IMG/VR virus record: IMGVR_UViG_3300008263_000034 | Span: 1-58,991 of that record | Length of the DNA: 58,991 bases | DNA from: a virus | Strand: one strand, 5' to 3' | Shown here: one piece after another, positions 6,877-14,390 of the stretch | How the letters are laid out: the number at the start of each line of letters is the position of its first letter | Numbering within the stretch: position 1 is the first letter of the stretch | The notes under the pieces: model-generated | Seen by the model: only the letters and a program-made list of their open reading frames with translations | What the model was told of the DNA's origin: nothing | The model's database searches: none | Position numbers and translations under genes: made by a program

Positions 6877-6987
6877 TCTTGTGAGGTTGTGCAGCAGCAC
6901 AACAAAGAGGACTGCTAACAACCCGAAGAGGGCGGATAGGATGATGCCTAACCAAACGGGCGGTTCAGGTGGTAATGGAATGTTCAT
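6874..6987 (-). CDS. Small single-span membrane protein
   Basis: A 37-aa protein starting MNIPLPPEPPVWLGIILS, with one hydrophobic helix (about residues 11-32) and a short basic tail. The ATG at 6987 is preferred to the one at 7089, which would add residues translated from a CCTGTATCC-type repeat. It could be a small holin-like or membrane-anchored peptide, but it lies far from the lysis cassette. Function unknown. Confidence 0.5.
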   Translation of the reverse strand: MNIPLPPEPPVWLGIILSALFGLLAVLFVVLLHNLTR

Positions 6988-7045
6988 GATGTTTGTATGG
7001 TGATTCCTGTATCCTGTAAGGGTTGGACTTACAGGATACAGGATT

Positions 7046-7067
7046 CTTATTCGGTTGACGGAATAAG
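7046..7067. repeat. TTATTCGG palindrome, solo copy
   Basis: CTTATTCGG and its complement CGGAATAAG (one mismatch) flank a short loop. This is the same core as the hairpins of the three leader elements but without their flanks, and it is embedded in ACAGGATACAGG-type repeats. Another solo copy lies at 7488-7509. Confidence 0.7.
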
Positions 7068-7075
7068 GATACAGG

Positions 7076-7444
7076 TTACAGGGCGGCAAGCATCTTCATG
7101 AAGCGTTTGCGTTCCTTGAGCGACATTGCTTTGACGACAGCGATTCCCGCTTCCGCTGTGCCTTTGGCAGGCTTAGTTGACTTGCGTCCACCACCTGTTG
7201 CTCTAGCACGGAAGCCAGCATCAACGCAAACTTCCATTGCCCAACGGCGATCGTATTTGTTCTTCACCGCAAACTCCACAAAGCCTTTGCGGAAGGCGAG
7301 GGGGTTGCTCTTATCTGTCTTCTCCCACAATGCGAGAAGAGCATCCATCAGTGTAACCTCCGCCTTATGCACCGCTTTCATCAGCGGGAGAAGAGAAGAG
7401 AAGTTGATGGATACGTTTTGTTTCTTATTCGTTTTGGTTTTCAT
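7076..7444 (-). CDS. Hypothetical basic protein
   Basis: A 122-aa protein with a Lys-rich start (MKTKTNKKQNVSINF), a helical middle (FRKGFVEFAVKNKYDRRWAMEVCVDAGF) and a basic Gly-Lys-rich linker before a last helix. The composition suggests nucleic-acid binding, but no motif is diagnostic. It is the first gene of the leftward cluster next to the control region, which is the usual place for an early gene. Confidence 0.65.
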   Translation of the reverse strand: MKTKTNKKQNVSINFSSLLPLMKAVHKAEVTLMDALLALWEKTDKSNPLAFRKGFVEFAVKNKYDRRWAMEVCVDAGFRARATGGGRKSTKPAKGTAEAGIAVVKAMSLKERKRFMKMLAAL

Positions 7445-7695
7445 ATTCTGTTTTTACTTTCTGTTTTTGTTTTAAGAAGGGGAGGCTCTTATTCGGTTGA
7501 CTGAATAAGAAGGATACCATCCCCTTACATAAGTATGGGAATAGACCCCTACAACATAGACCTACCTGCATCCTGTATCCTGTAGCCTACACACATACAA
7601 TATACAGGTTTCAGGATACAGGCTACGGGTGGGGTGTGCGTTTTTTGTGCGGCACGGGTACCGATAGGTACACCCTTGAGAAAAAATAATTTTAC
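7445..7695. promoter_or_regulatory. Gene-free control region between divergent gene clusters
   Basis: About 250 bases without a credible ORF separate leftward and rightward genes. They contain a TTATTCGG palindrome (7488-7509) and several CCTGTATCCTGTA / TACAGG motifs between about 7566 and 7627. A GTACCGATAGGTAC-like inverted repeat lies near 7659-7673. The region ends at a TTGACA (7696-7701). Promoters for both directions probably lie here, but no convincing -10/-35 pair can be picked by eye. Confidence 0.5.
7488..7509. repeat. TTATTCGG palindrome, solo copy
   Basis: CTTATTCGGT-TGA-CTGAATAAG is a 9-base-pair arm with one mismatch. It lies about 45 bases upstream of the leftward gene starting at 7444 and shares the core of the leader-element hairpins. 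Confidence 0.65.
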
Positions 7696-7731
7696 TTGAC
7701 AATGTAGGTAGTCAGCAGCACATTTTTGAAC

Positions 7732-7965
7732 ATGAGCGACAAGGAATCATACTACGCGAGGTTTGCGGATGAGCGGAAAGCATATCAAAAGGCATACTAT
7801 GAGAAAAACAAAGAGGCCATTAAACGTAAAAAGGAACTTGACGCGACCCTGAAACCAGAAAAAGCAAGGAAAATGCAGGCATATCAGCATAATTACTACT
7901 TGACAAATCGTCAGAAGCTACTGGAACGCAAGAGGTTACGCTACTCAGAAGGAAAAAGTGCGTGA
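7732..7965 (+). CDS. Small homing-endonuclease-like basic helical protein
   Basis: A 77-aa, very basic protein with repeated helical units of the type YQKAYYEKNKEAIKRKK and YQHNYYLTNRQKLLERKR. Such YY.KNKE.I..K repeats are typical of the DNA-binding segments of HNH-type homing proteins and related small phage ORFs. No nuclease motif remains, so it is either a free-standing DNA-binding unit or a remnant. The ATG at 7732 is used; a TTG two codons earlier is also open. A TTGACA lies 36 bases upstream. It is followed by a structured RNA region. Confidence 0.6.
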   Translation: MSDKESYYARFADERKAYQKAYYEKNKEAIKRKKELDATLKPEKARKMQAYQHNYYLTNRQKLLERKRLRYSEGKSA

Positions 7966-8023
7966 CAGGCTACCTGAAACCGCAAAATGGTGCAGGATTT
8001 AAGGTAAAATTGCTTCATATGGC

Positions 8024-8193
8024 GTGGCGACAGAGAAACAAACGCAAGGATGGCGTAATCGGGAATGAATACCGACTAGGGTAACGCCCTCGGACAGTAC
8101 CGAGGAGATGTGGGTTCAAATCCCACTCCTTGCAATCTTGAAGTCGCAAGTTGCGACCTCTGTGGCACGGATGGGACACACGGTCGTCGCCAC
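8024..8193 (+). ncRNA. Putative structured RNA enclosing a tRNA-like domain
   Basis: GTGGCGAC (8024-8031) is exactly complementary to GTCGCCAC (8186-8193). An alternative pairing joins GGCGACAGAG (8026-8035) to CTCTGTGGC (8159-8167) with one mismatch. Inside lie a tRNA-like domain (8044-8134) and a GTCGCA/TGCGAC hairpin (8143-8157). The two outer pairings share bases, so they could be alternative states. No RNA family is recognised. Confidence 0.4.
8044..8134 (+). ncRNA. tRNA-like structure (perfect acceptor and T arm, abnormal anticodon region)
   Basis: GCAAGGA at 8044-8050 pairs perfectly with TCCTTGC at 8127-8133 and is followed by A. The T arm GTGGG-TTCAAAT-CCCAC (8110-8126) is perfect and has the TTCAAAT loop. 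The 91-base length and a CTCGG-ACAGTA-CCGAG hairpin suggest a class II (long variable arm) tRNA. However, the D stem is poor and no clean 5-bp/7-base anticodon arm exists: the best candidate gives AAC with one stem mismatch and competes with the variable hairpin. It may be a degenerate tRNA, a tRNA mimic or a divergent functional tRNA. No CCA is encoded. Confidence 0.5.
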
Positions 8194-8286
8194 TAAAATG
8201 TAAGTCAGAAATAATTTGAGGGTGTTTTTGGGTATAAAATTAACATTATTGATCTGGCTATAAGCTCAAAGAGTTTTATCAGACCC

Positions 8287-8395
8287 TATAATTCAATAAA
8301 TTCAGTAATTCAATGGGTATATGAATTATTGAGATAATATGAATTACTAAAGAGAGAAAAGTTTATATAGTATGATATGCAATAATTCAATAGTG
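8287..8395. repeat. AT-rich repeat with TAATTCA/TGAATTA units, copy 1
   Basis: About 85-110 bases of AT-rich DNA with at least five TAATTCA or inverted TGAATTA units. About 85 bases recur with high similarity at 37219-37304, including an almost identical 30-base core from 8320. Both copies precede rightward virion gene blocks and stand out from the balanced composition around them. Candidate roles are replication origin iterons or a late-gene control site. Confidence 0.75.
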
Positions 8396-8442
8396 TTAAT
8401 TTTTAGGAAATTATTTGACGAAGTTGGACGGAGGTGATATTG

Positions 8443-9054
8443 ATGTCGCCGATGACCGACAACCGAGAGATGCCGCCGAACGCCGACACCGCGAAACCGC
8501 TGCGACGTGGCGATGTGCGCGAGGATGGTTTTGTGTTCGTCCGCTACCACCCGAACTATAAAAACGGCGAGTATTGGATTTCGCCTAACCGCTACGCCCA
8601 AGCCAAACCTGTATCCTCTACGCGGAACCGGAACAGGAATCAGGATACAAAAGCCATGAGCTTGACACACCTACCTCACTTCCGGATACGGACATACAAA
8701 CCGAGGCACAATTCACGGAAACGAAAATTAACTCAGAAAGAATTTGACAACCTTCCATTCGGACCCAACACTACACCTGCTATGACCACTATCGAAAATA
8801 CGACTACTATCGAAAACATGACCATCCTGCCCAACTACTCGAAGTATGGCATCACGCCTGACGGATTCGTCTACCGCGTGCTTCCTGCTAGCAGAGGCCG
8901 CACCGCCGGACAGCGCCACCGTGTGACACCTGTCATCCATCCGAGGGGGCATCAGTGGTGCGTGCAGATCACCAACGACGAAGGTGTTCGTAAGCGGGTG
9001 CCGATTAGTAAACTGATGCAAGAGGTGTATGGTAACTCTGAAACAATTTCTTGA
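8443..9054 (+). CDS. Homing-endonuclease-like DNA-binding protein (NUMOD-type, no clear HNH)
   Basis: A 203-aa protein. Near the N terminus LRRGDVREDGFVFVRYHPNYK is an element often attached to HNH homing-type proteins. Residues about 125-195 (YSKYGITPDGFVYRVL...WCVQITNDEGVRKRVPISKLM) resemble the NUMOD4-like N-terminal domain of phage HNH endonucleases. No HNH catalytic core follows, so it is truncated or has only a regulatory or DNA-binding role. The ATG at 8443 is chosen because a strong Shine-Dalgarno, GGAGGTGAT, lies 8 bases upstream, which is rare in this genome. Residues 50-70 are encoded by an inserted-looking CCTGTATCC...GGATACA inverted repeat. Confidence 0.6.
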   Translation: MSPMTDNREMPPNADTAKPLRRGDVREDGFVFVRYHPNYKNGEYWISPNRYAQAKPVSSTRNRNRNQDTKAMSLTHLPHFRIRTYKPRHNSRKRKLTQKEFDNLPFGPNTTPAMTTIENTTTIENMTILPNYSKYGITPDGFVYRVLPASRGRTAGQRHRVTPVIHPRGHQWCVQITNDEGVRKRVPISKLMQEVYGNSETIS

Positions 9055-9086
9055 CTTGACGAATAAGCCCTTTACGATAACCACCT

Positions 9087-11333
9087 GTGACGCAAAATCC
9101 ACCCACGATTCCCTCCGGCCTGAACGAGTTCGATTTACTCAATCTCGATCCTCAGACCCTTGCTCCGCCAGAATCTCGCCTCCGTGACGTTAATGCGGCA
9201 CGATCAATTTATGACACTCTGCGTAAGGCTGACGAGAAATCGGCGAGCAACCGAGCACGCTTGGACGCAATGTTCGACGGAGCGTCTCCATACGATCAGA
9301 AGGTTTTGTTCTCCACCGGACAAGGCAACCGCACCAACTTGAACTTCGGTGAGGCGCAACGACTGCTTGACGTTTCGATGTCCGCCTACGTTGACCTCTA
9401 CACTAGCTTGCAGAAGCTCGTGCGCGTATCCGTTACCGTAGGTGAGCCTGCGGAACGACAAGACGCGGAGGACATCATTGCCGAAGAGTTGACAGAGATG
9501 ATGCGGGAGTGGCCCGAGTTTCATTCCAACTACCTGCGCCTCTGCACCGAGTTCACGAAGCACGGCGTTGGCGTATCCTACTTTGAAGACCCGCACAACT
9601 GGAAGTTTCGGGTCTGTGGTTTTGGGGACTTTCTTATTCCTCGTCAGACTCCGGCATCCGAAGAGTCTATCGAAGTAGGTTGTGCTCGCCGCCAATATCT
9701 TTTACACGAGCTCTACGGCTTCATCAAAAACGAAGAAGCCGCCGCGAAGATCGGCTGGGACGTCGATGAAGTGAAGCGCGTAATCTCGAAGAACGCACGC
9801 ACTAGCGGTCGCAACGGTAGCAACACCTACGCTGACTGGGAAGTTACCCAGCGCGAGATGAAGAACAACGACCTCTATACCGGTCTTGAGAACACCACCG
9901 TGTCTGTTGTGCACATGTGGGTTCGTGAGTTTGACGGCAGCGTATCGTTGCTGATGTTCGCTGAGGAATCGCCGAAAGAGTTTCTGTTCCGTAAGAACTC
10001 GATGTTCAAGAAACCTGAACATGCCTACGTGATGTTCGCTTACGGTGTTGGAACCAACGGCACCTACCACTCGGTACGCGGACTCGGCAACAGAATATTC
10101 AACCACATCCAGACAAGCAACCGCATCCGCTGTCAGATGATTGACTCCGCGATGATGGGCGGTGCAGTGATGATCCAACCAGAGACGCAACGTGCACTCG
10201 AAGACCTGTCGTTTACGATGTATGGTCCCTACTCAATCCTGTCGCCCAACGTCAAGATCATTGAGAAAGCCGCACCGAATCTAACCAACACGATGCAGCC
10301 AGCTCTCACTGACTTGCAGAATCAGTTGGCTATGAACGTTGACCTTGTTTCGACATACGGCAATCAAAGTAGCCCCTATCGTAACAATCTACAAACCGAA
10401 CACGACCTTGCTGTATCGAGCCGTCTTACTGGTTCGACCATTAACCTTTTCTATTCGAGCTGGTCACGCTTACTCCGCGAAATCGTTCGCCGTGCTACTA
10501 CCAATTCTAAACGGGACGAATACGTTACGTCATTCTACAAACGTTGTGCTGAGCGTGGCGTTGATGCCAAAGTCATTGCTTCAATCAATCATGAGAAGAC
10601 TGTCGCTGTCCGTGCAATCGGTGCTGGCTCTGCCGCTAACCGCTTACTCGCACTCCGTGAGCTCAACAGCATTGCTGGTAGCTACGATGAAGTAGGCCGT
10701 CGCAACCTAATCCGCGATATTACTTCGGAGCGAGTAGGTCGTGATCTAGTAGATCGCTACGCGCCAGCAAATCCAGAACCGCGTATGACTGTTGATGCGA
10801 AGATCGCTCTGTTAGAGAATCAGGCTATGCAGTCTGGTCTACCTGTTGCCGTCCTTGACAGCGAGCTACACGGCATGCACCTACGCATGCACGCCCCGCT
10901 CTTGCAACAGTTGGTCAGCGGCATCCAAACTGGTGAAATTGATCCAGTGCAGGCTCTGCCTATGGTGCAGACGATCTATCAACATTGCGCCGAACACACT
11001 AACTACCTTGCTGCCGACCCGTCCGCTAAAGCGGAGGTAGCGCAGATGAAACAGCTGCTACAGGTCGGCGAAGAAATCATCACCAACTTTACCCGTAAGA
11101 TTCAGGCTGACCAACGCAAAGCGATGGAAGCTGGTCAAGTAGAAGGACAAGAAGGCCAACAAGCAGGTCCAACACCTACCGAACTGAAGATGCAGGAACA
11201 TCAAATGAAGATGCAGATCGCACAGCAGAAGGCGCAGATCGAAATGCAGATCAAGCAAGCCAAAGCCGATCAAGACCTTGCGCTGAAAGATGCCGAACGC
11301 GCATTGAAACTTTCTGGTAACACAGCTCAATAA
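9087..11333 (+). CDS. Portal protein
   Basis: A 748-aa protein, the right size for a podovirus-type portal. It lies immediately upstream of scaffold and capsid genes, as expected for the dodecameric head-tail connector and packaging channel. The N-terminal third contains helices and a beta wing. The middle holds a GLGNRIFNHIQTSNRIRCQMIDSA helix typical of portal stems, followed by a TGSTINLFYSSW segment. The last 90 residues are a Gln/Lys-rich coiled coil (EHQMKMQIAQQKAQIEMQIK), common at portal C termini. The start codon is GTG, with no Shine-Dalgarno. A TTGACG lies 31 bases upstream. Confidence 0.85.
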   Translation: MTQNPPTIPSGLNEFDLLNLDPQTLAPPESRLRDVNAARSIYDTLRKADEKSASNRARLDAMFDGASPYDQKVLFSTGQGNRTNLNFGEAQRLLDVSMSAYVDLYTSLQKLVRVSVTVGEPAERQDAEDIIAEELTEMMREWPEFHSNYLRLCTEFTKHGVGVSYFEDPHNWKFRVCGFGDFLIPRQTPASEESIEVGCARRQYLLHELYGFIKNEEAAAKIGWDVDEVKRVISKNARTSGRNGSNTYADWEVTQREMKNNDLYTGLENTTVSVVHMWVREFDGSVSLLMFAEESPKEFLFRKNSMFKKPEHAYVMFAYGVGTNGTYHSVRGLGNRIFNHIQTSNRIRCQMIDSAMMGGAVMIQPETQRALEDLSFTMYGPYSILSPNVKIIEKAAPNLTNTMQPALTDLQNQLAMNVDLVSTYGNQSSPYRNNLQTEHDLAVSSRLTGSTINLFYSSWSRLLREIVRRATTNSKRDEYVTSFYKRCAERGVDAKVIASINHEKTVAVRAIGAGSAANRLLALRELNSIAGSYDEVGRRNLIRDITSERVGRDLVDRYAPANPEPRMTVDAKIALLENQAMQSGLPVAVLDSELHGMHLRMHAPLLQQLVSGIQTGEIDPVQALPMVQTIYQHCAEHTNYLAADPSAKAEVAQMKQLLQVGEEIITNFTRKIQADQRKAMEAGQVEGQEGQQAGPTPTELKMQEHQMKMQIAQQKAQIEMQIKQAKADQDLALKDAERALKLSGNTAQ

Positions 11334-11372
11334 ATAATTTGACAAATCACGAAGACCGTGGTTTTCTTCCGC

Positions 11373-11663
11373 ATGCTTTCATCCAAACCGATTATTCCAC
11401 AAACTATCGAACGATGGTTTAGTGAGCCGACTCAAGCATCCATACTACGGGAACTCCTAGAGAATCCCTTCTTTGAAGCAGCGGTAGCGACTCTATTATC
11501 CGCTGCACGGCCTACATTCTTGGCACTTACCGATACAGAACGTAACGCCCAGCGACAAGCATGGTTGGCCGGATATCACGACTTCGCAAACGATCTCCTG
11601 AAGTTGACTAAGGCCCCACTAACTAAGGGCAAGAATCTTGAAGAATGGAGTCACTACGATTAA
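11373..11663 (+). CDS. Small head-region protein
   Basis: A 96-aa protein (MLSSKPIIPQTIERWF) between portal and scaffold. The frame also opens at a GTG at 11358. It is helical, with a AWLAGYHDFANDLLKLTK C-terminal segment. Small genes at this place in podovirus maps often code for head or packaging accessory proteins, but nothing here is specific. A TTGACAAAT lies about 30 bases upstream. Confidence 0.6.
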   Translation: MLSSKPIIPQTIERWFSEPTQASILRELLENPFFEAAVATLLSAARPTFLALTDTERNAQRQAWLAGYHDFANDLLKLTKAPLTKGKNLEEWSHYD

Positions 11664-11666
11664 CAT

Positions 11667-12788
11667 ATGAGCACACCAGCACCAGAAACCGCAGTTGCGG
11701 AAACCAGTCCAGCCCCAGATAATGGCGGCTTCGTCGAGTCCCTTGATTCGTTTTTCGCGTCAATGGATAACCCAGTAGAACCCACACCGCAGCCTGCACA
11801 GGCATCGGTAGAGGATTCACCCCAAGAGCCGACGTCCGCGTCCTCCGAGTCTGACCCTCTCTCTGATCTTGACTCCATCGAGGAGCCCAAGAACTGGACA
11901 CCAGAAGCTGCCAGACGTTTCAAGGAACTGAAGTCCGAGTTGAAAACCTACCGCAGTCGTGCGGAAGAACTGGAACAGACCGTTTCCCAAAAGGAGCACC
12001 GTTTGCAGGAACTTCAAGCCCTCGCCAACAATCCTGAGTATCAGCAGTTGCAGGAACGCATAGCTGATTACGAGAGCCAGATGCTTGTGAACAAGCTGGA
12101 GGACAGTCACGCTTACAAAACCCTCGTTGAGCAACCACTTTTAAATCTTGTGGAGGAGGCTGATAGCATCTCACAGAAGTATTCGTTGAACTCCGACGCG
12201 TTGATTGACGCCATCTCCGAGTCTGATGAAGCCGCACAAGAAGAGCTGCTAACCGAACTGCTTGCTAATGTCAGCGATCGTGACAAGTTCCGAGTCTACA
12301 AAATCATCGAAGAAGTCCATCCTCTTCTCGCGCAGCGTGACGTTCTCCGACAGAACGCTCAAGCAGCCCTGCGTGAAGCTGAGGAGCTCGACAACCAACG
12401 TCAGCAACAAAACCTTACCTATCGCGTACAACAGCGTCAGGAGGCGGCTAGTGTGGTTGCTGATAAGCTAAAGAGTAAACTTACCTTTCTCTCCAACGTA
12501 GACGGCGTGGATATGTCCGCTATTGCGAGAGAGGCAGCGGAACTCGAACCCTCTACCCTCGACCCTGTAACCGGAACATATCAAGCTATGGCTGCAAAGC
12601 TACTGCCGAAGATGGCTGTTCAATACATGAGTTTACAGAAAGAGATTGATACGCTGACTGAACGGCTTGCTGAATATGACCGCGCTGCCCCAAAAGCAGG
12701 AGGCGGTTCCCTCAATACTTCAGGCACGCCAACAACGGCTGACGGCAAGTCCTTCCTTGATGCGGTCACTGCTGCATTTGGCAGGTAA
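11667..12788 (+). CDS. Scaffold protein
   Basis: A 373-aa acidic protein that would guide capsid assembly and be lost before packaging. The first 80 residues are Pro/Ser/Asp/Glu-rich and disordered. Residues 80-170 form a long coiled coil (RRFKELKSELKTYRSRAEELE) and a second one covers about 215-260. The C terminus is short and helical (FLDAVTAAFGR), a usual scaffold-capsid contact. The call rests on this composition and on its place between portal and capsid genes. Confidence 0.85.
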   Translation: MSTPAPETAVAETSPAPDNGGFVESLDSFFASMDNPVEPTPQPAQASVEDSPQEPTSASSESDPLSDLDSIEEPKNWTPEAARRFKELKSELKTYRSRAEELEQTVSQKEHRLQELQALANNPEYQQLQERIADYESQMLVNKLEDSHAYKTLVEQPLLNLVEEADSISQKYSLNSDALIDAISESDEAAQEELLTELLANVSDRDKFRVYKIIEEVHPLLAQRDVLRQNAQAALREAEELDNQRQQQNLTYRVQQRQEAASVVADKLKSKLTFLSNVDGVDMSAIAREAAELEPSTLDPVTGTYQAMAAKLLPKMAVQYMSLQKEIDTLTERLAEYDRAAPKAGGGSLNTSGTPTTADGKSFLDAVTAAFGR

Positions 12789-12799
12789 TTAAAAATTAC

Positions 12800-13034
12800 A
12801 GCTTCGTGCAAATTTGTATTGACGACTAATGCAAATTGTACGAAGCTCTCCGCATCCCAAAAAGTTGCGACATCGAAGGTCCGCTCCGTACCAGCCAAAA
12901 GCAAACACGGTTCTAGTAGGTGAGACGGCTCGAAAGGTAACTCGAAGCTAAGGCCCATGCGCCCGTCGTTCGCTTCAACGACAACTGTGTATTCTTTTTT
13001 TTAACAACTTTTTAACTTCTAACTACCTACTACT
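12800..13034 (+). promoter_or_regulatory. Structured 5' leader of the capsid gene
   Basis: A non-coding stretch of about 240 bases is unusual in this packed gene block. It starts with a long hairpin (12800-12816 with 12832-12847, AGCTTCGTGCAAATTTG against CAAATTGTACGAAGCT). It ends with a GTCGTT-CGCTTC-AACGAC hairpin (12965-12982), a run of eight T and then the capsid ATG. In between, AGACGG...CCCGTC and CTCG...CTCG segments suggest more folding. It probably sets the high expression of the capsid mRNA through a promoter, stability or an attenuator. No known RNA family is recognised. Confidence 0.5.
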
Positions 13035-14333
13035 ATGGCTGTAAATGCTGGACAAACCTTCTCGAATCCTACCGATTCGAACACCGCAATCGACACGATC
13101 CTCACTCAAGAGGCTAATCGTATCGGTCAGGACATTCATCGTCGCACGCTTCACGTGTCGCCTTGGATGGACCTCATCAAACAAACTTCCTTTCCTGACG
13201 GAATGGGGTATACCCTCGGAACTCTGATCTACGATCGTGCCCTCCCGACCACCACCGCTAACGGTTCGACTCTCGGCAATAGCTGGATCGACGTCGGCGG
13301 GTCTGAGGCCGCATCACTTGCAACCGCAAGCACGCTCGATCAGATTCTTATCGGCGCTAAAGACACCAACATCGGTGCCGGTAGCAACAATGCAAACGGC
13401 AAATCGTTCATCTCGTTCGGTCGCCAGCTCAAACAGTACTCGCTGAAGCGTGCCACCGTTGAGTCGCCTAAGATCAACGTCGAAGACCTTCGCTTCGCTG
13501 CTTACCGCACCGAGCAACTTCGCGCTGTCATGGACGCTCTCACCGATGCTACCCGCTACTCGTGGGAAGAGCGTTATCGTGACGAGTATGACCGTATCTG
13601 CGGTAACTACGTTATCTGCGAAGCTAGCGGAACGACCATCGTTTCGACTGGCAAAGAAGGCAACCAATCCGCTGACATCGACTTCGGTGCTGCGGCTGCT
13701 ACCCCTTCCGCCAACGTCTCGAACAAGATCCTCGACTCGATCTACTTCCGCTTGGTACGTGCCGGAGCTGGTACGAACGCCTACGGTCGTGAGAACGCTC
13801 GTCCGGTCTTCGCACTCGTTTGCTCGTCCGAAGCGTCCTACGCACTTCAAACCGAAGCTGGTTTCCGCGACGACGTTCGCTACAACAACGCTAAGGTTTC
13901 CGAACTCATCGCGCCGCTCGGTGTTGAGAAGTCCTTCCGTGGTTTCTACCACTTGATCGACGACCTCGCCCCTCGCTTCACCGATGACGGAGATGGTAAC
14001 CTCACCCGCGTTCAGCCGTATTCCGCATCCAGCGGTATCATCACCCCGAACGCGTCCTACGAAACCGCTCCGATCGAGGCTGCTTACATCCTTCACCAAG
14101 ACGTGATGGAGTCGCAGATCCCTGAGCCAATCTCTGGCGCGAGCGGTCTTACCTTCGATCCCGTTAACTATCGTGGTAAGTTCAACTGGAAGAACATTCC
14201 TTCCGTTGACCTCAACCCTGATGGCACTATCGGTTTCTTCCGTGGTGTTCTCGCTAGTGCAACGAAGCCCATCAAAACCGAGTTTGGTTTTGTGGTTCTC
14301 TTCCAACGCACCAGCACCACCCCTGCTGCCTAA
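13035..14333 (+). CDS. Major capsid protein
   Basis: A 432-aa protein following the scaffold gene. It has the features of HK97-fold capsids of podovirus type: an N-terminal arm (about 1-100), an E-loop-like region rich in Gly/Ser/Asn (about 105-130, IGAGSNNANGKSF), a long spine helix (VEDLRFAAYRTEQLRAVMDALTDATRY, about 150-176) and a beta-rich end. The codons are strongly biased towards C- and G-ending forms, as expected for the most abundant phage protein. Antisense frames of up to 330 aa result from this bias and are not genes. A terminator-like hairpin follows. Confidence 0.9.
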   Translation: MAVNAGQTFSNPTDSNTAIDTILTQEANRIGQDIHRRTLHVSPWMDLIKQTSFPDGMGYTLGTLIYDRALPTTTANGSTLGNSWIDVGGSEAASLATASTLDQILIGAKDTNIGAGSNNANGKSFISFGRQLKQYSLKRATVESPKINVEDLRFAAYRTEQLRAVMDALTDATRYSWEERYRDEYDRICGNYVICEASGTTIVSTGKEGNQSADIDFGAAAATPSANVSNKILDSIYFRLVRAGAGTNAYGRENARPVFALVCSSEASYALQTEAGFRDDVRYNNAKVSELIAPLGVEKSFRGFYHLIDDLAPRFTDDGDGNLTRVQPYSASSGIITPNASYETAPIEAAYILHQDVMESQIPEPISGASGLTFDPVNYRGKFNWKNIPSVDLNPDGTIGFFRGVLASATKPIKTEFGFVVLFQRTSTTPAA

Positions 14334-14340
14334 ACTAACC

Positions 14341-14375
14341 TGCTAAGGGGTTCCTATAACGGGAGCCCCTTAGCA
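14341..14375 (+). terminator. Strong hairpin after the capsid gene
   Basis: TGCTAAGGGG and CCCCTTAGCA close a stem of about 14 base pairs with a TATAAC loop. It is followed by a pyrimidine-rich but not pure T stretch. It may be a partial terminator or an mRNA-stabilising hairpin protecting the capsid transcript. Confidence 0.65.
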
Positions 14376-14390
14376 CTTCCCTTTAATACT

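Noticed and set aside
7566-7626. CCTGTATCC repeats as a CRISPR-like or attachment site
   Set aside because: Units are short, irregular and spread over the genome. They have no spacer structure and no recombinase nearby.
7696-7720. Canonical sigma70 promoter at TTGACA
   Set aside because: No TATAAT-like box lies 16-18 bases downstream (the best match is CACATT), so only the TTGAC box is noted.
13314-14306. 330-aa leftward ORF opposite the major capsid gene
   Set aside because: It mirrors the strong codon bias of the capsid gene and has no start context or family-like composition. The capsid gene explains this strand pair.
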